A DNA stretch of 64,000 bases from SHVO01 sp041905525 (GCA_041905525.1 JAYRKY010000014.1:1-64000); one strand, 5' to 3'; shown: positions 33,849-43,596, counted from the stretch's first letter. The notes: generated by a model not told the origin, from the sequence alone. Numbers and translations: made by a program.

Positions 33849-36218
33849 ATGATTGGGGCGGCTGAGACGGTTCGGCGCAGCGTGCGGCGCGGGTGGCATC
33901 TTGTGCCGCTTTGCGCCCTTCAAGCGGGCGCGATGGTTGCCCTTCTTTCTGGCGCCGCGACGCTGGCTCTGCCTGTGTCCGAAGCGCGGGCCCAAAGCGC
34001 GGCCGATACCATTCAGGGCATCGCGGTTCAGGGCAGCCAGCGTATCGAGCCGGCGACCGTGCGCACCTATGTCACCGTGCGGGAAGGCGATCCATTCGAT
34101 CCCTCGCGCATCGACCAGTCGCTGAAGAACCTGTTCGGCACGGGTCTGTTCGCGGACGTGTCTATCACGCGCGGCGAAAACAACATCCTCGTCATCCGCG
34201 TGGTGGAAAACCCGATCATCAACCGGATCTCGCTCGAAGGTAACGACAAGATCAAGGACGACGACCTGACGAAAGAGATGCAGCTACGTCCGCGCGTGGT
34301 TTACACGCGCAACAAGGTGCAGCAAGACGTCGAGAAGATTCTGGAACTGTATCGCCGCAAGGGCCGCTTCGCTGCACGCGTCGATCCGAAGGTCATCGAA
34401 CTCCCGCAGAACCGCGTCGACGTGGTCTTCGAAATCAGCGAAGGCAGCCCGACCTACGTGCGCACCATCAATTTCGTGGGCAACGACGCCTTCGACGACG
34501 ATGAGTTGCGCAACGTGGTGCTGACGCGCGAAGAGCGTTGGTGGCGCTTCCTGACGTCGAACGATACCTACGATCCGGATCGCATGAACTACGACCGGGA
34601 ACTTCTGCGTCGCCACTACGTGCAGAATGGCTACGCTGACTTCGAAGTCATCTCCGCCGTCGCCGAACTCGCGCCGAACCGCGAAAACTTCTACATGACC
34701 TTCACCGTGAAGGAAGGTCCGCGCTACCGCCTGAATAAGGTGGACCTTGAAGTCAACATCAAGGATCTGCCGCGCGACGTTCTCGAGCGCGCCGTCATTC
34801 CGCAGCAAGGCGATTGGTTCAACGGCAAGGCGATCGAAGACACCATAGACGCGATCACGAATGCGGCCGGCACCGCCGGCTATGCCTTCATCGACATCAA
34901 CCCGCGCGTCCGCCGCGACGAAGCCAACAAGACGATCGATCTCACCTTCCAGGTCCAGCAGGGGCCGCGCGTGTTCGTTGAACGCGTCGATGTGAAGGGG
35001 AACGTCCGCACGCTCGACCGCGTCATCCGCCGCGAGCTGTTGCTCGTCGAAGGCGATTCGTTCAATACGGCGCGTGTGCGACGCTCGCGCGAGCGTCTTG
35101 AGAACCTCGGCTTCTTCAAGCAGGACACCGTCAAGATCGACAACGCGCCGTCCGACGTCTATCCGGACCGCACCATATTGACGGCAACCGTGGAAGAGCA
35201 GCCCACCGGCGAACTCAGCTTCGGCGTTGGCTATTCAAGCGCCTCGGGCGCCCTGTTCGACGTTGGGGTTCGCGAACGCAACTTGCTCGGCAAGGGGCAG
35301 AATCTCGGCGCCAACTTCAGCCTCGCGCAGCAGCAGATGCAGGTGAACCTCAGCTTCACCGAACCGTACTTCCTCGACCGCCGCTTGGTCGCCGGCTTCG
35401 ACATCGTCGCCAGCCAGGTCGACTATCAGTCGCAGTCGGGCTTCACGTCGAACACCCTTGGCGGCACGGCCCGCCTGGGCTTCCAGTACAACGAATATCT
35501 GTTCCAGCGCTTCAACTATCAGCTCTTCGTCACCAAGCTCACCGGCCTCACCAGTTTCTCGTCGCAGTTCGTGCGCGAGCAGGCGGGCAGCGCGGTCACC
35601 TCGCAGGTCAGCCAGGTCATCGGGTACGACCGCCGTGACAACGTCATCGATCCGCACAACGGCTACTTCCTCACGCTGTCCACGGACCTCGCGGGTCTGG
35701 GCGGTAGCGAACGGTACGTCCGTGGCGGGGTTGGCGGCGCGCTCTATCTCGAGCCGCTCGAAGGCTGGATCTTTTCGGCGGCGGCCAGCGGCAGCTACAT
35801 TGTGGGGCTCGGCCAGGAAGTCAAAATTTATCAGCGTTCTCAGATGGGTGGCACCACCTTGCGCGGCTTCAAGGACTTCGGCGCCAGTCCGCGCGATGCC
35901 ACGACCTTCGACGCGGTCGGCGGCGACTGGATGGCCACCGCGTCGTTCCAGCTGCGCGTTCCAGGCCTGCCCAAGGAAAGCGGCCTGAAGACCTATCTCT
36001 TCAACGATTGGGGTGTTATTGGTCCGCCGAAGGATTTGAAGCGGCGTGCCGGGATCACCATTTTTGACACGCAGAAATTCAGGGGTTCCGCCGGGATTGG
36101 GGTGGAGTGGACGTCCCCTGTGGGTGTGATCACGGTCGACTACTCACCGTTTATTTTCAATGCGCAGCCGTGGGACCAAAAGTCCCGGTTCCGCATCAAC
36201 TTTGGTCAACGTTACTAA
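33849..36218 (+). CDS. bamA: Outer membrane assembly factor BamA
   Basis: 789 residues: signal peptide ending about SEARAQS, five POTRA repeats (about 55-430: IQGIAVQGSQRIEPATVRTY, ENPIINRISLEGNDKIKDDD, YVRTINFVGNDAFDDDELRN and so on) and a C-terminal 16-strand barrel with the conserved loop motif MGGTTLRGFKDFG (RGF) and end FRINFGQRY. Inserts beta-barrel proteins, here probably including the NfrA-type barrel. A GGGAAGG (33838-33844) precedes the ATG. Confidence 0.98.
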   Translation: MIGAAETVRRSVRRGWHLVPLCALQAGAMVALLSGAATLALPVSEARAQSAADTIQGIAVQGSQRIEPATVRTYVTVREGDPFDPSRIDQSLKNLFGTGLFADVSITRGENNILVIRVVENPIINRISLEGNDKIKDDDLTKEMQLRPRVVYTRNKVQQDVEKILELYRRKGRFAARVDPKVIELPQNRVDVVFEISEGSPTYVRTINFVGNDAFDDDELRNVVLTREERWWRFLTSNDTYDPDRMNYDRELLRRHYVQNGYADFEVISAVAELAPNRENFYMTFTVKEGPRYRLNKVDLEVNIKDLPRDVLERAVIPQQGDWFNGKAIEDTIDAITNAAGTAGYAFIDINPRVRRDEANKTIDLTFQVQQGPRVFVERVDVKGNVRTLDRVIRRELLLVEGDSFNTARVRRSRERLENLGFFKQDTVKIDNAPSDVYPDRTILTATVEEQPTGELSFGVGYSSASGALFDVGVRERNLLGKGQNLGANFSLAQQQMQVNLSFTEPYFLDRRLVAGFDIVASQVDYQSQSGFTSNTLGGTARLGFQYNEYLFQRFNYQLFVTKLTGLTSFSSQFVREQAGSAVTSQVSQVIGYDRRDNVIDPHNGYFLTLSTDLAGLGGSERYVRGGVGGALYLEPLEGWIFSAAASGSYIVGLGQEVKIYQRSQMGGTTLRGFKDFGASPRDATTFDAVGGDWMATASFQLRVPGLPKESGLKTYLFNDWGVIGPPKDLKRRAGITIFDTQKFRGSAGIGVEWTSPVGVITVDYSPFIFNAQPWDQKSRFRINFGQRY

Positions 36219-36244
36219 AACAGGTTCGAAAAAAGGCTCAACCT

Positions 36245-36904
36245 ATGACAACGAAACTCTTCACGACCATGCGTCGCTCCGTCGTCCTGGCGGTTGCTCT
36301 CGGCATGGCTTCCATGACCGGCGTTTCCGCCGCGCAGGCGCAGAGCCGTCCGGCTGTTGTGTTCGGCGTGGTCAACACCGATCGCATCCTGCAGGACAGC
36401 CTCGCGGCGAAGGGCGTGCGTCTCGAGCGCGAGAAATACGCGCAGACCTATCAGTCGCAGATCAAGGACGAAGAAGCCAAGCTTCGCGCCGAAGATCAGG
36501 AACTGTCGTCGCAGCGCAGCGTGATGGCGCCGGAAGTGTTCCAGCAGCGCGCCCAGACGTTCCAGCAGAAGCTGGCGGACTTCCAGAACCAGGTGCGCGA
36601 CAAGCAAGAGCGCCTTGATTTCTCGTTCCAGCAGGCAATGCAGGAAATCGGCAATACGATCATCAGCGTCTCGCAGGAAATCGCCAAGCAGCAGGGCATC
36701 ACGGCGGTCGCCGCTCACAACCAGCTGCTGTTCTTCGACCCCGGCATGGACATCACCCAGCCGGTTCTCGAGCGCCTCAATCAGCGTCTCGCCTCGGTGA
36801 AGTTCCAGGATCCGGCCACGTTGCAAGCTCCGGCTCCTGCCGCCGCTGCGGGTGGCGCGGCTCCGGCCGCCGGTGGCGCCGCCGCGAAGGCGAAAGCCAA
36901 ATAA
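36245..36904 (+). CDS. skp: Skp/OmpH periplasmic chaperone
   Basis: 219 residues, start at 36245. Signal peptide (cut about AQAQS), then VFGVVNTDRILQDSLAAKG, a long coiled coil (about 60-150, DEEAKLRAEDQELSSQRSVM and on) and a Pro/Ala-rich tail ending AAAKAKAK. Matches the OmpH/Skp family, which carries unfolded outer-membrane proteins to BamA, the preceding gene (26-nt gap). Confidence 0.94.
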   Translation: MTTKLFTTMRRSVVLAVALGMASMTGVSAAQAQSRPAVVFGVVNTDRILQDSLAAKGVRLEREKYAQTYQSQIKDEEAKLRAEDQELSSQRSVMAPEVFQQRAQTFQQKLADFQNQVRDKQERLDFSFQQAMQEIGNTIISVSQEIAKQQGITAVAAHNQLLFFDPGMDITQPVLERLNQRLASVKFQDPATLQAPAPAAAAGGAAPAAGGAAAKAKAK

Positions 36905-36922
36905 GCTGGCGTAAGGCATTAC

Positions 36923-37939
36923 ATGCCTGATCCACGGTTTTATCGCCGCGAGGCTCCGCGATCACTCGCAGACCTCGCGGCGATGACCGAGACCCGGCCG
37001 GCTCCTGGAGCCGATGCCGGGCTTCTTGTTTCTGACGTGGGGCAAATCGAGACCGCCGGGCCGGGCGAGATTGTATACGTCGCCGACAAGGAGTTCGGCG
37101 CCGCATTAAGCGCAAGTTCGTGCGGCGCGTGCATCACGACCGAAGAACTTGCGGCGCATGCGCCGCCGCGTTGCGCCGTGCTGATCGCAAAGGATCCGCG
37201 CGCCGCGTTCGCGGCTGTAGCGGCATATTTTTATCCGATGGGCGAGCCGTACGATTACGCCACGCCAATCGCCCCCGATGCGGTCATTGGGCAGAACGTT
37301 CGTTTTGCCCCCGGTGTCGTCATCGGATCGAAAGCGAGCGTCGGCGACAACGTGAGCCTCGGCGCCAATAGCGTCATCGGCCCCGGCGTCAAGATCGGCG
37401 CAGATAGCGTAATAGGAGCCAACGTCACTGTGCTCTATGCGTTGGTCGGGAAGCGTGTTGTGATGCATCCCGGCGTGCGAGTGGGGCAAGACGGCTTCGG
37501 GTTCGTGCCGACAGCGTCCGGCTTGCGAAAGGTCCCGCAGCTCGGTCGCGTCATCATCGAAGACGATGTCGAGATCGGCGCCAATACGACCATCGATCGC
37601 GGGGCCGCCGCGGATACGGTTATCGGCGCGGGCACCAAGATCGATAACCTGGTTCAGATCGGCCATAACGTCGTGATCGGGCGGAGCTGCGTCATTGTCG
37701 CCCAAGTGGGAATCTCAGGCAGTTGCACGCTGGGCGATGGCGTCGTTCTAGGCGGGCAAGTGGGCCTAGCCGACCATTTGACCGTTGGCAACGGCGCTCA
37801 GGTGGCCGCCCAATCGGGCCTGATGCGCGATGTCGAGCCGCGCGAGGTCGTTATGGGTAGCCCCGCAAAGCCCATACGTCAGTTTTGGCGTGAAATTGCG
37901 GCCCTATCGCGGTTGACCAAGCGTAACAAGGGGCCGTAA
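36923..37939 (+). CDS. lpxD: UDP-3-O-acylglucosamine N-acyltransferase
   Basis: 338 residues: an N-terminal uridine-binding domain and a left-handed beta helix of hexapeptide repeats (GQNVRFAPGVVIGSKASVGD and on), with the active-site His in QIGHNVVIGRSC and the family motif GQDGFGFVP. Adds the second acyl chain in lipid A synthesis. Confidence 0.97.
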   Translation: MPDPRFYRREAPRSLADLAAMTETRPAPGADAGLLVSDVGQIETAGPGEIVYVADKEFGAALSASSCGACITTEELAAHAPPRCAVLIAKDPRAAFAAVAAYFYPMGEPYDYATPIAPDAVIGQNVRFAPGVVIGSKASVGDNVSLGANSVIGPGVKIGADSVIGANVTVLYALVGKRVVMHPGVRVGQDGFGFVPTASGLRKVPQLGRVIIEDDVEIGANTTIDRGAAADTVIGAGTKIDNLVQIGHNVVIGRSCVIVAQVGISGSCTLGDGVVLGGQVGLADHLTVGNGAQVAAQSGLMRDVEPREVVMGSPAKPIRQFWREIAALSRLTKRNKGP

Positions 37940-37992
37940 AACGTGTCCTTCTGGACGCGGGAGTGAGCCGCGTTCGAGAGCCGGAGCCTGCC

Positions 37993-38457
37993 ATGGACGG
38001 ACAAACGCCTAATCCCGCCATCACCATCGACATCCACCGGATCGTCGAGATGATCCCGCACCGCTACCCGTTCCTGATGGTCGATCGCTTGCTCGACGTC
38101 GTTCCCGGCGAGTCCGCCGTGGGCCTCAAGAACGTCACCGCAAATGAGCCATTTTTCCAGGGTCACTTCCCTGGACGTCCGGTGATGCCGGGCGTCCTCA
38201 TCATTGAGGCCATGGCGCAGACCGCGGCGGTGATCGTCGTCGCCTCGCTGGGCCAGGCTGCGGAAGGCAAGTTGGTCTATTTCATGAGCATTGAGAACGC
38301 GCGTTTCCGCAAGCCGGTCGAGCCGGGCGATCAACTTCGCCTCTACTGCCGTAAGGAGCGCCAGCGCGCCAACGTGTGGCGTTTCACGGGCGAAGCGCGC
38401 GTCGGCGACACGGTCGTTGCCGAGGCGGTTTATACCGCCATGATCATGGGCACCTGA
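37993..38457 (+). CDS. fabZ: (3R)-hydroxyacyl-ACP dehydratase FabZ
   Basis: 154 residues from the ATG at 37993 (GGAG 8 nt before it); a GTG at 37963 is possible. Hot-dog fold with MIPHRYPFLMVDRLLDV (catalytic His), GHFPGRPVMPGVLIIEAMAQ (catalytic Glu) and RFRKPVEPGDQL. Dehydrates hydroxyacyl-ACP in fatty acid synthesis and competes with LpxA/LpxD for the same substrate pool. Conserved place between lpxD and lpxA. Confidence 0.97.
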   Translation: MDGQTPNPAITIDIHRIVEMIPHRYPFLMVDRLLDVVPGESAVGLKNVTANEPFFQGHFPGRPVMPGVLIIEAMAQTAAVIVVASLGQAAEGKLVYFMSIENARFRKPVEPGDQLRLYCRKERQRANVWRFTGEARVGDTVVAEAVYTAMIMGT

Positions 38458-38461
38458 TCTC

Positions 38462-39289
38462 TTGGATACCGCTCGCCCCATCGTGAATATTCATCCGACT
38501 GCAATTGTCGATCCCTCGGCGGCCATCGGCGAGGGGGTCCAGATCGGTCCTTACTGCACCGTCGGTCCCAACGTCGTGCTGGGCGACAATGTGCGTCTCA
38601 TCTCGCACGTGATCGTCGATGGCCACACCAGCGTTGGCGCCAACACCGTTATCCATCCCTTTGCCTCCCTCGGCCTCGCGCCGCAGCACCTTCGCTACAA
38701 GGGTGAGCCGTCTCGCCTCATCGTCGGGCGCAACAACACGATCCGCGAACATGTCACGATGCACATCGGCACCGAACAGGGCCGCATGGAAACGCGCGTC
38801 GGAAGTGATTGTTTCTTCATGGTGGGCTCGCACGTCGCGCATGACTGCGTCATCGCCGACCATGTCATCCTCACTAACAGCGTTGCGCTCGGCGGCCATG
38901 TCGAGATCGGCGAATACGCCATCATCGGCGGTCTGTCGGGCGTGCATCAATATGTGCGTATCGGTAAGCACGCCATGATCGGCGGCGTCACCGGCGTCGA
39001 GAAGGACGTCATCCCCTACGCACTCGCCATGGGCAATCGCGCACGTCTGACCGGTCTGAATATTGTCGGACTGCGTCGCCGCGGCTTCTCACGCGAGGAC
39101 ATTCGTTCGCTGCGTACGGCTTACGGTCTTCTGTTCTCGCAGGGCGGTACGATGGCCGAACGTTTGATCGAAGTCGCCGAACTGTTCAAAGATCACGCGG
39201 GCGTGATGGATATCATCAACTTCATCCGCGAAGATTCCACCCGGCCGATGTGCACGCCGGGGATCGTCAACGGCAACGGCTCTCCGTAA
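38462..39289 (+). CDS. lpxA: UDP-N-acetylglucosamine acyltransferase
   Basis: 275 residues. Hexapeptide-repeat beta helix (IHPTAIVDPSAAIGEGVQIG and on) with the active-site His region MVGSHVAHDCVIAD and a helical C-terminal part (LRTAYGLLFSQGGTMAERLI). First step of lipid A synthesis. The start appears to be TTG at 38462, 4 nt after fabZ; a GTG at 38483 (MNIHPTAIV) is also possible. Confidence 0.97.
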   Translation: MDTARPIVNIHPTAIVDPSAAIGEGVQIGPYCTVGPNVVLGDNVRLISHVIVDGHTSVGANTVIHPFASLGLAPQHLRYKGEPSRLIVGRNNTIREHVTMHIGTEQGRMETRVGSDCFFMVGSHVAHDCVIADHVILTNSVALGGHVEIGEYAIIGGLSGVHQYVRIGKHAMIGGVTGVEKDVIPYALAMGNRARLTGLNIVGLRRRGFSREDIRSLRTAYGLLFSQGGTMAERLIEVAELFKDHAGVMDIINFIREDSTRPMCTPGIVNGNGSP

Positions 39290-40108
39290 GTGACCGCGGC
39301 CCTACGCGCGGCCAAGCTTGGGGTCATCGCCGGCGGCGGTGCGCTCCCGGGGCTCCTTGTGTCGGCATGCCGGTCGGCGGGGCGCGATCACTACGTCCTT
39401 GGCCTGACGGGTTTCGCCGACAATGCCGCGCTTCCACGCCCCGCCGACGCTTGGATTAAGTTGGGCGAGGTCGGCAAAGGCTTCGATCTCTTGCGCGGTG
39501 CTGGGGTCAGCGAAGTCGTGATGGCCGGGGCCGTGCAGCGCCCCAAATTCAGCGAGTTGATCACTGATTTCAAAGGCGCCGCCATGCTTGCGCGCATCGC
39601 AGGACGTGCGGCGTTGGGTGACGACAGCCTGCTGTCTGCGCTGGTCGGCGAGATAGAATCCGAAGGCTTCAGAGTGGTGGGCGCCGACAGCATCTTGTTC
39701 GAGCTTCTCGCGCCGTTCGGGGTGATGGGGCGCCATAGCCCTGTTTCGTTTGCCGACGACATCGCCGCCGGGTTCCAAGCCGCCAAGACGCACGGTGCGG
39801 CCGATATAGGGCAGGCCGTCATCGTCAAGGACGGCAAGATCGTTGCTGTCGAGAACAAGGACGGCACCGATGCGATGCTGTCGCGTGCGCAAGGCGGCGT
39901 CCTTGTGAAAGTGAAAAAACCGCAGCAGGAGCGGCGTGTCGATCTGCCAACCGTAGGCCCCGCGACGGTGAAGAACGCGATTGCAGCGGGGCTGTCCGGG
40001 ATCGCCATCGAAGCCGGCCATACCTTCATGCTTGATCGCGCGCGGATGATTGCAATGGCCGACGACGCGGGTTTGTTCATCGTGGGGGTCGCCGATGGCA
40101 AATTCTGA
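39290..40108 (+). CDS. lpxI: UDP-2,3-diacylglucosamine pyrophosphatase LpxI
   Basis: 272 residues of the LpxI (DUF1009) family: KLGVIAGGGALPGLLVSACR at the start, the mid motif AGRAALGDDSLLSALVGEIE and the C-terminal KKPQQERRVDLPTVGPATV and AIEAGHTFMLDR. Cleaves UDP-2,3-diacyl-GlcN to lipid X; alphaproteobacteria use LpxI instead of LpxH. The GTG start directly follows the lpxA stop codon; the end overlaps lpxB by 14 nt. Confidence 0.95.
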   Translation: MTAALRAAKLGVIAGGGALPGLLVSACRSAGRDHYVLGLTGFADNAALPRPADAWIKLGEVGKGFDLLRGAGVSEVVMAGAVQRPKFSELITDFKGAAMLARIAGRAALGDDSLLSALVGEIESEGFRVVGADSILFELLAPFGVMGRHSPVSFADDIAAGFQAAKTHGAADIGQAVIVKDGKIVAVENKDGTDAMLSRAQGGVLVKVKKPQQERRVDLPTVGPATVKNAIAAGLSGIAIEAGHTFMLDRARMIAMADDAGLFIVGVADGKF

Positions 40109-41267
40109 CGAAGGCCCCTTGATCTATGTCATAGCCTGCGAGGCGTCCGGCGATCAGCTTGGGGCGTTATTGATCCAAGCGTTGCGCGACCAGACCTTCG
40201 GCCGGGTGCGGTTCGCCGGCCTCGGCGGGCATCAGATGGAACGCGACGGCTTCAAGAGCCTGTTCGACGTTCACGAACTGGCGCTGCTTGGCGTGTTCGA
40301 AGTTCTCCCCAAGGCGCGGCGGGTGCTGCAGCGTGTCGCGGAAACCGTGCGAGACATCGAGGAAAGGCAGCCCGATATCCTGGTGACGATCGACTCCTGG
40401 GGTTTCACCGGGCGGGTGCACGAACGCCTCGCCAAGAAAAAGAGCACAATCCCGCGTGTGCGTTATGTCGCGCCTCAGGTGTGGGCATGGCGTCCCAAAC
40501 GCGCGAAGCAGCTGGCTAAATGGGTGCACCACCTGATGGCGCTTCTGCCGTTCGAACCGCCGTACTTCACGGTGCATGGTCTGCCGACGACCTGGGTGGG
40601 ACATCCCGTGGTCGAGGCCGGCTTCGAGCAAGGGAACGGCTCGCGCTTCCGCCGCCTGCATCACATCGCCGAGGACACAAAGCTGATCGGCGTGCTGCCG
40701 GGCAGTCGCAAGAGCGAGGTGCTGCGCCTCCTGCCGGTGTTCAAGGACGCCGTGACGCTTCTGGCGCAACGCTACGCCAACCTCCAGGTCGTAATTCCGA
40801 CAGTACCTGCCGTGGCTGCCGAGGTCGCGCAGGCCGCGACAGGGTGGGCGGCGCCGGTCGTGATCCTGCAGGAATCGAACATTCGCCCCGACGCCTTCGC
40901 CGCCTTCGATGTGGCGCTGGCCGCGTCCGGCACGGTGTCACTGGAGTTAGCCGTTGCCCGGGTGCCCCATGTCATCGCCTACCGCGTCCACAAGATGACC
41001 GCGTTCCTGTTCCGCATGCTGACCAAGCTGCGGCGTGTGAATTTGGTCAATATCCTGTTGGGCCACGAGGCCGTCCCCGAACGCTTGCAGGGGATGTGCC
41101 GGGCGGAGGTGTTGGCTGACGACCTCGCCATGCTGTTGCGCGACGAGCCGCGCCGCACGGCGCAGCGGGCCGATTTTGCTGCGGCGCTTTCAAAGCTGTC
41201 GCCGCCGGGCGAGCGGCCGAGCCGGCTTGCCGCCAAGACGATTCTGGCGCTTCTCGCTAAAGGCTAG
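40095..41267 (+). CDS. lpxB: Lipid A disaccharide synthase
   Basis: 390 residues, GT19 family: IYVIACEASGDQLGALLIQA, FAGLGGHQME, VTIDSWGFTGRVHERLAKK, YVAPQVWAWRPKRAKQL, VLPGSRKSEVLRLLPVF and the late motif ASGTVSLELAVARVPHVIAY. Joins lipid X and UDP-diacylglucosamine at the inner membrane. Start at 40095 lies inside lpxI. Last gene of the lipid A run. Confidence 0.97.
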   Translation: MANSDEGPLIYVIACEASGDQLGALLIQALRDQTFGRVRFAGLGGHQMERDGFKSLFDVHELALLGVFEVLPKARRVLQRVAETVRDIEERQPDILVTIDSWGFTGRVHERLAKKKSTIPRVRYVAPQVWAWRPKRAKQLAKWVHHLMALLPFEPPYFTVHGLPTTWVGHPVVEAGFEQGNGSRFRRLHHIAEDTKLIGVLPGSRKSEVLRLLPVFKDAVTLLAQRYANLQVVIPTVPAVAAEVAQAATGWAAPVVILQESNIRPDAFAAFDVALAASGTVSLELAVARVPHVIAYRVHKMTAFLFRMLTKLRRVNLVNILLGHEAVPERLQGMCRAEVLADDLAMLLRDEPRRTAQRADFAAALSKLSPPGERPSRLAAKTILALLAKG

Positions 41268-41333
41268 GCCGTATACCATCCCGGCCAACGCCGCTTCTGG
41301 TTCAATAGGCGTTTCAATATGGGGAGATTTCCG

Positions 41334-42185
41334 ATGCGTAAGTTTGCTGTTACCGCCGCCGCGTTCGCGCTCATGGCGGGCCTGCAGTTCGCCGTGGTGG
41401 CGCCCGCTCACGCGGCTGCCGCGACCAATCAGGTCGAAATGGAATTGATGACGTGGCCCGAGCTGAAAGCCGCTATCGAAGGGGGTAAAACCACCGCAAT
41501 TATCTACACCGGCGGCACCGAACAACGCGGTCCGCAGAATGTGATCGGCGGCCACAACTTCATGGGCAAGCCGCTCGCGCTCGATATCGCGCGTAAGCTT
41601 GGCAACGCCATCGTCTTCCCGGTGCTGCCGTACACGCCGACCGGCATGTCGAAGGAAGTCCCGGGCAGCATCAACCTTTCGGCCGACGTTCTGCAGTTGG
41701 TACTCGAGCAACTCGCCGAAGGCGCTATCGTCAACGGCTTTAAGAACGTCGTGCTCATGGGTGACAGCGGCGGCGGCCAGGGTCCGAACGGCGGCGTTTA
41801 CGCGGCCGCGGCCAAGAAGGTGCAAGAGAAGCATGCCGCTGAAGGCGTGAAAGTGATCTTCGCCGATCAGGCCTATGCCGTGAACAACGAGTTCCTGAAG
41901 CAGATCGTGGCGGAAGGTTATCCGATGAGCACGCACGGCGGGATCCCGGATACCTCGCTGATGTTGATGCTGGATAAGGACAACACGCTGGTCCGCAAAG
42001 AGCTGCTGGCGACCGCCGTCGGCGACCCGGTGCTGCCGCCGGGTGAGAAGCCGGATCCGAACGCTAAGCGCGTCAACAACGGCATCAGCGGCGACGCCCG
42101 CCGCTCGAGCGTCGAACTCGGCAAGCGTCTCTACAATATGAAACTCAATGCGGCCGTGACGCAGATCCAGTCGCTGCTGAAGTAA
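41334..42185 (+). CDS. Secreted creatininase-family protein with altered metal site
   Basis: 283 residues with a signal peptide (cut about AHAAA) and the creatininase/MftE fold: ELMTWPELKAAIEGGKTTAI, YTGGTEQRGPQNVIGGHN (Glu63, His74), VVLMGDSGGGQGPNGG and HGGIPDTSLM. In creatininases the first motif reads E-x-H-G-x-H and the second N-G-H-G-G-N; here the His of both are replaced (EQRGPQ and DSGGGQ), while His74, Asp144, His201 and Asp206 could form another metal site. So an amidase or peptidase-like role is possible but not shown. Stands alone between lpxB and gltA. Confidence 0.8.
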   Translation: MRKFAVTAAAFALMAGLQFAVVAPAHAAAATNQVEMELMTWPELKAAIEGGKTTAIIYTGGTEQRGPQNVIGGHNFMGKPLALDIARKLGNAIVFPVLPYTPTGMSKEVPGSINLSADVLQLVLEQLAEGAIVNGFKNVVLMGDSGGGQGPNGGVYAAAAKKVQEKHAAEGVKVIFADQAYAVNNEFLKQIVAEGYPMSTHGGIPDTSLMLMLDKDNTLVRKELLATAVGDPVLPPGEKPDPNAKRVNNGISGDARRSSVELGKRLYNMKLNAAVTQIQSLLK

Positions 42186-42198
42186 AGCTGATACACGA

Positions 42199-42235
42199 AA
42201 AACCCGCGAGAGCCTGACTCTCGCGGGTTTTATCT
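42199..42235 (+). terminator. Rho-independent terminator after the creatininase-family gene
   Basis: Perfect 14-bp arms (AAAACCCGCGAGAG 42199-42212, CTCTCGCGGGTTTT 42218-42231), 5-nt loop, then ATCT. Works for + strand. Confidence 0.88.
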
Positions 42236-42240
42236 CACCC

Positions 42241-42278
42241 AAAAGAAAACGGCGCGCGGAGTAACCCGCGCGCCGTTT
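42241..42278 (-). terminator. Rho-independent terminator of gltA
   Basis: Arms AAACGGCGCGCGG (42247-42259) and CCGCGCGCCGTTT (42266-42278); on the minus strand the second arm ends GTTTTCTTTT. 22 nt after the gltA stop. Confidence 0.85.
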
Positions 42279-42300
42279 GCGTCTTGCGAAGCCGCCGCGA

Positions 42301-43596
42301 CTATTTGCGCTGCTTCATCGGCGTGAACTTGCGCTTCGTCTGGCCGGTGTAAAGCTGGCGCGGACGGCCGATCTTCTGCTGCGGATCTTCGATCATTTCC
42401 TGCCATTGCGCGACCCAGCCCGTGGTGCGGGCCAGGGCGAAGAGGGCGGTGAACATGGACACCGGGATGCCCATGGCCTGGAAGATGATGCCCGAATAGA
42501 AGTCGACGTTCGGATACAGCTTCTTCTCGATGAAGTAGTCGTCTTCGAGCGCGATGCGCTCGAGTTCCATCGCGATGTCGAGCAGCGGGTTGTTCTTGAT
42601 CTTCAGCTCGTTGAGCACTTCGGCGCAGGTCCGCGACATGATGCGCGCGCGCGGATCGTAGTTCTTGTAGACCCGGTGACCGAAGCCCATCAGGCGGAAG
42701 TTGTCGTTTTTGTCCTTCGCCCGTTTGACGAACTCGGGGATGCGCTTCTTGTCGCCGATTTCGCGGAGCATGGTCAGCACCGCTTCATTGGCGCCGCCGT
42801 GCGCGGGGCCCCACAGCGAGGCAATGCCGGCCGCGATGCAGGCGAACGGATTGGCGCCCGACGAGCCGGCGAGACGGACAGTCGATGTGGACGCGTTCTG
42901 TTCGTGATCGGCGTGCAGAATGAGGATGCGGTCCATGGCTTTCGCGAGAACCGGGTTGACCTCGTAGTCTTCGCACGGGGTCGCGAACATCATGTACAGG
43001 AAGTTTTCCGCGTAGGAGAGATCGTTACGCGGATAGATGAACGGCTGACCGAGCGAGTACTTGTACGCCCACGCGGCGATCGTCGGCATCTTGGCGATCA
43101 AGCGGTAGGTCGAGATGCGGCGGTGGTCGAGATTATTGATGTCCAAGCTGTCGTGGTAGAACGCGGACAGGGCGCCGACGACGCCGCACATGATGGCCAT
43201 CGGGTGGCCGTCGCGACGGAAGCCCGAGTAGAAGTTATGGAACTGCTCGTGCAACATCGTGTGATAGGTGATGTCGCGCTCGAACTGCTTGTACTGCTTT
43301 TCATTCGGCAGGTCGCCGAACAGGAGGAGGTAGGCCACTTCCTCGAAATTGCACTTCTCGGCCAGATCCTCGATCGGATAGCCGCGGTGCATGAGGATAC
43401 CCTTATCCCCATCGATGAAGGTGATCTTGGACTCGCAGCTTCCCGTCGAGGTGAAGCCCGGGTCGTAGGTGAACATGTCGGTTTCGGCGTAGAACTTGCG
43501 GATGTCCACGACATCCGGACCGGTCGTGCCTTCAAGTACGGGGAACTTCCACGACTTGCCGGTTTGATCGTCCTTGACGGTGATGGTCTTAGCCAT
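42301..43596 (-). CDS. gltA: Citrate synthase
   Basis: 431 residues from the ATG at 43596 (AAGGAGCG upstream). Type II citrate synthase: ILMHRGYPIEDLAEKCNFEE, HADHEQNASTSTVRLAGSSG, SLWGPAHGGANEAVL (catalytic His), MGFGHRVYKNYDPRARIM (second His) and the final Asp region YPNVDFYSGIIFQAMGIP. Condenses acetyl-CoA and oxaloacetate at the entry of the TCA cycle. Confidence 0.98.
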   Translation of the reverse strand: MAKTITVKDDQTGKSWKFPVLEGTTGPDVVDIRKFYAETDMFTYDPGFTSTGSCESKITFIDGDKGILMHRGYPIEDLAEKCNFEEVAYLLLFGDLPNEKQYKQFERDITYHTMLHEQFHNFYSGFRRDGHPMAIMCGVVGALSAFYHDSLDINNLDHRRISTYRLIAKMPTIAAWAYKYSLGQPFIYPRNDLSYAENFLYMMFATPCEDYEVNPVLAKAMDRILILHADHEQNASTSTVRLAGSSGANPFACIAAGIASLWGPAHGGANEAVLTMLREIGDKKRIPEFVKRAKDKNDNFRLMGFGHRVYKNYDPRARIMSRTCAEVLNELKIKNNPLLDIAMELERIALEDDYFIEKKLYPNVDFYSGIIFQAMGIPVSMFTALFALARTTGWVAQWQEMIEDPQQKIGRPRQLYTGQTKRKFTPMKQRK

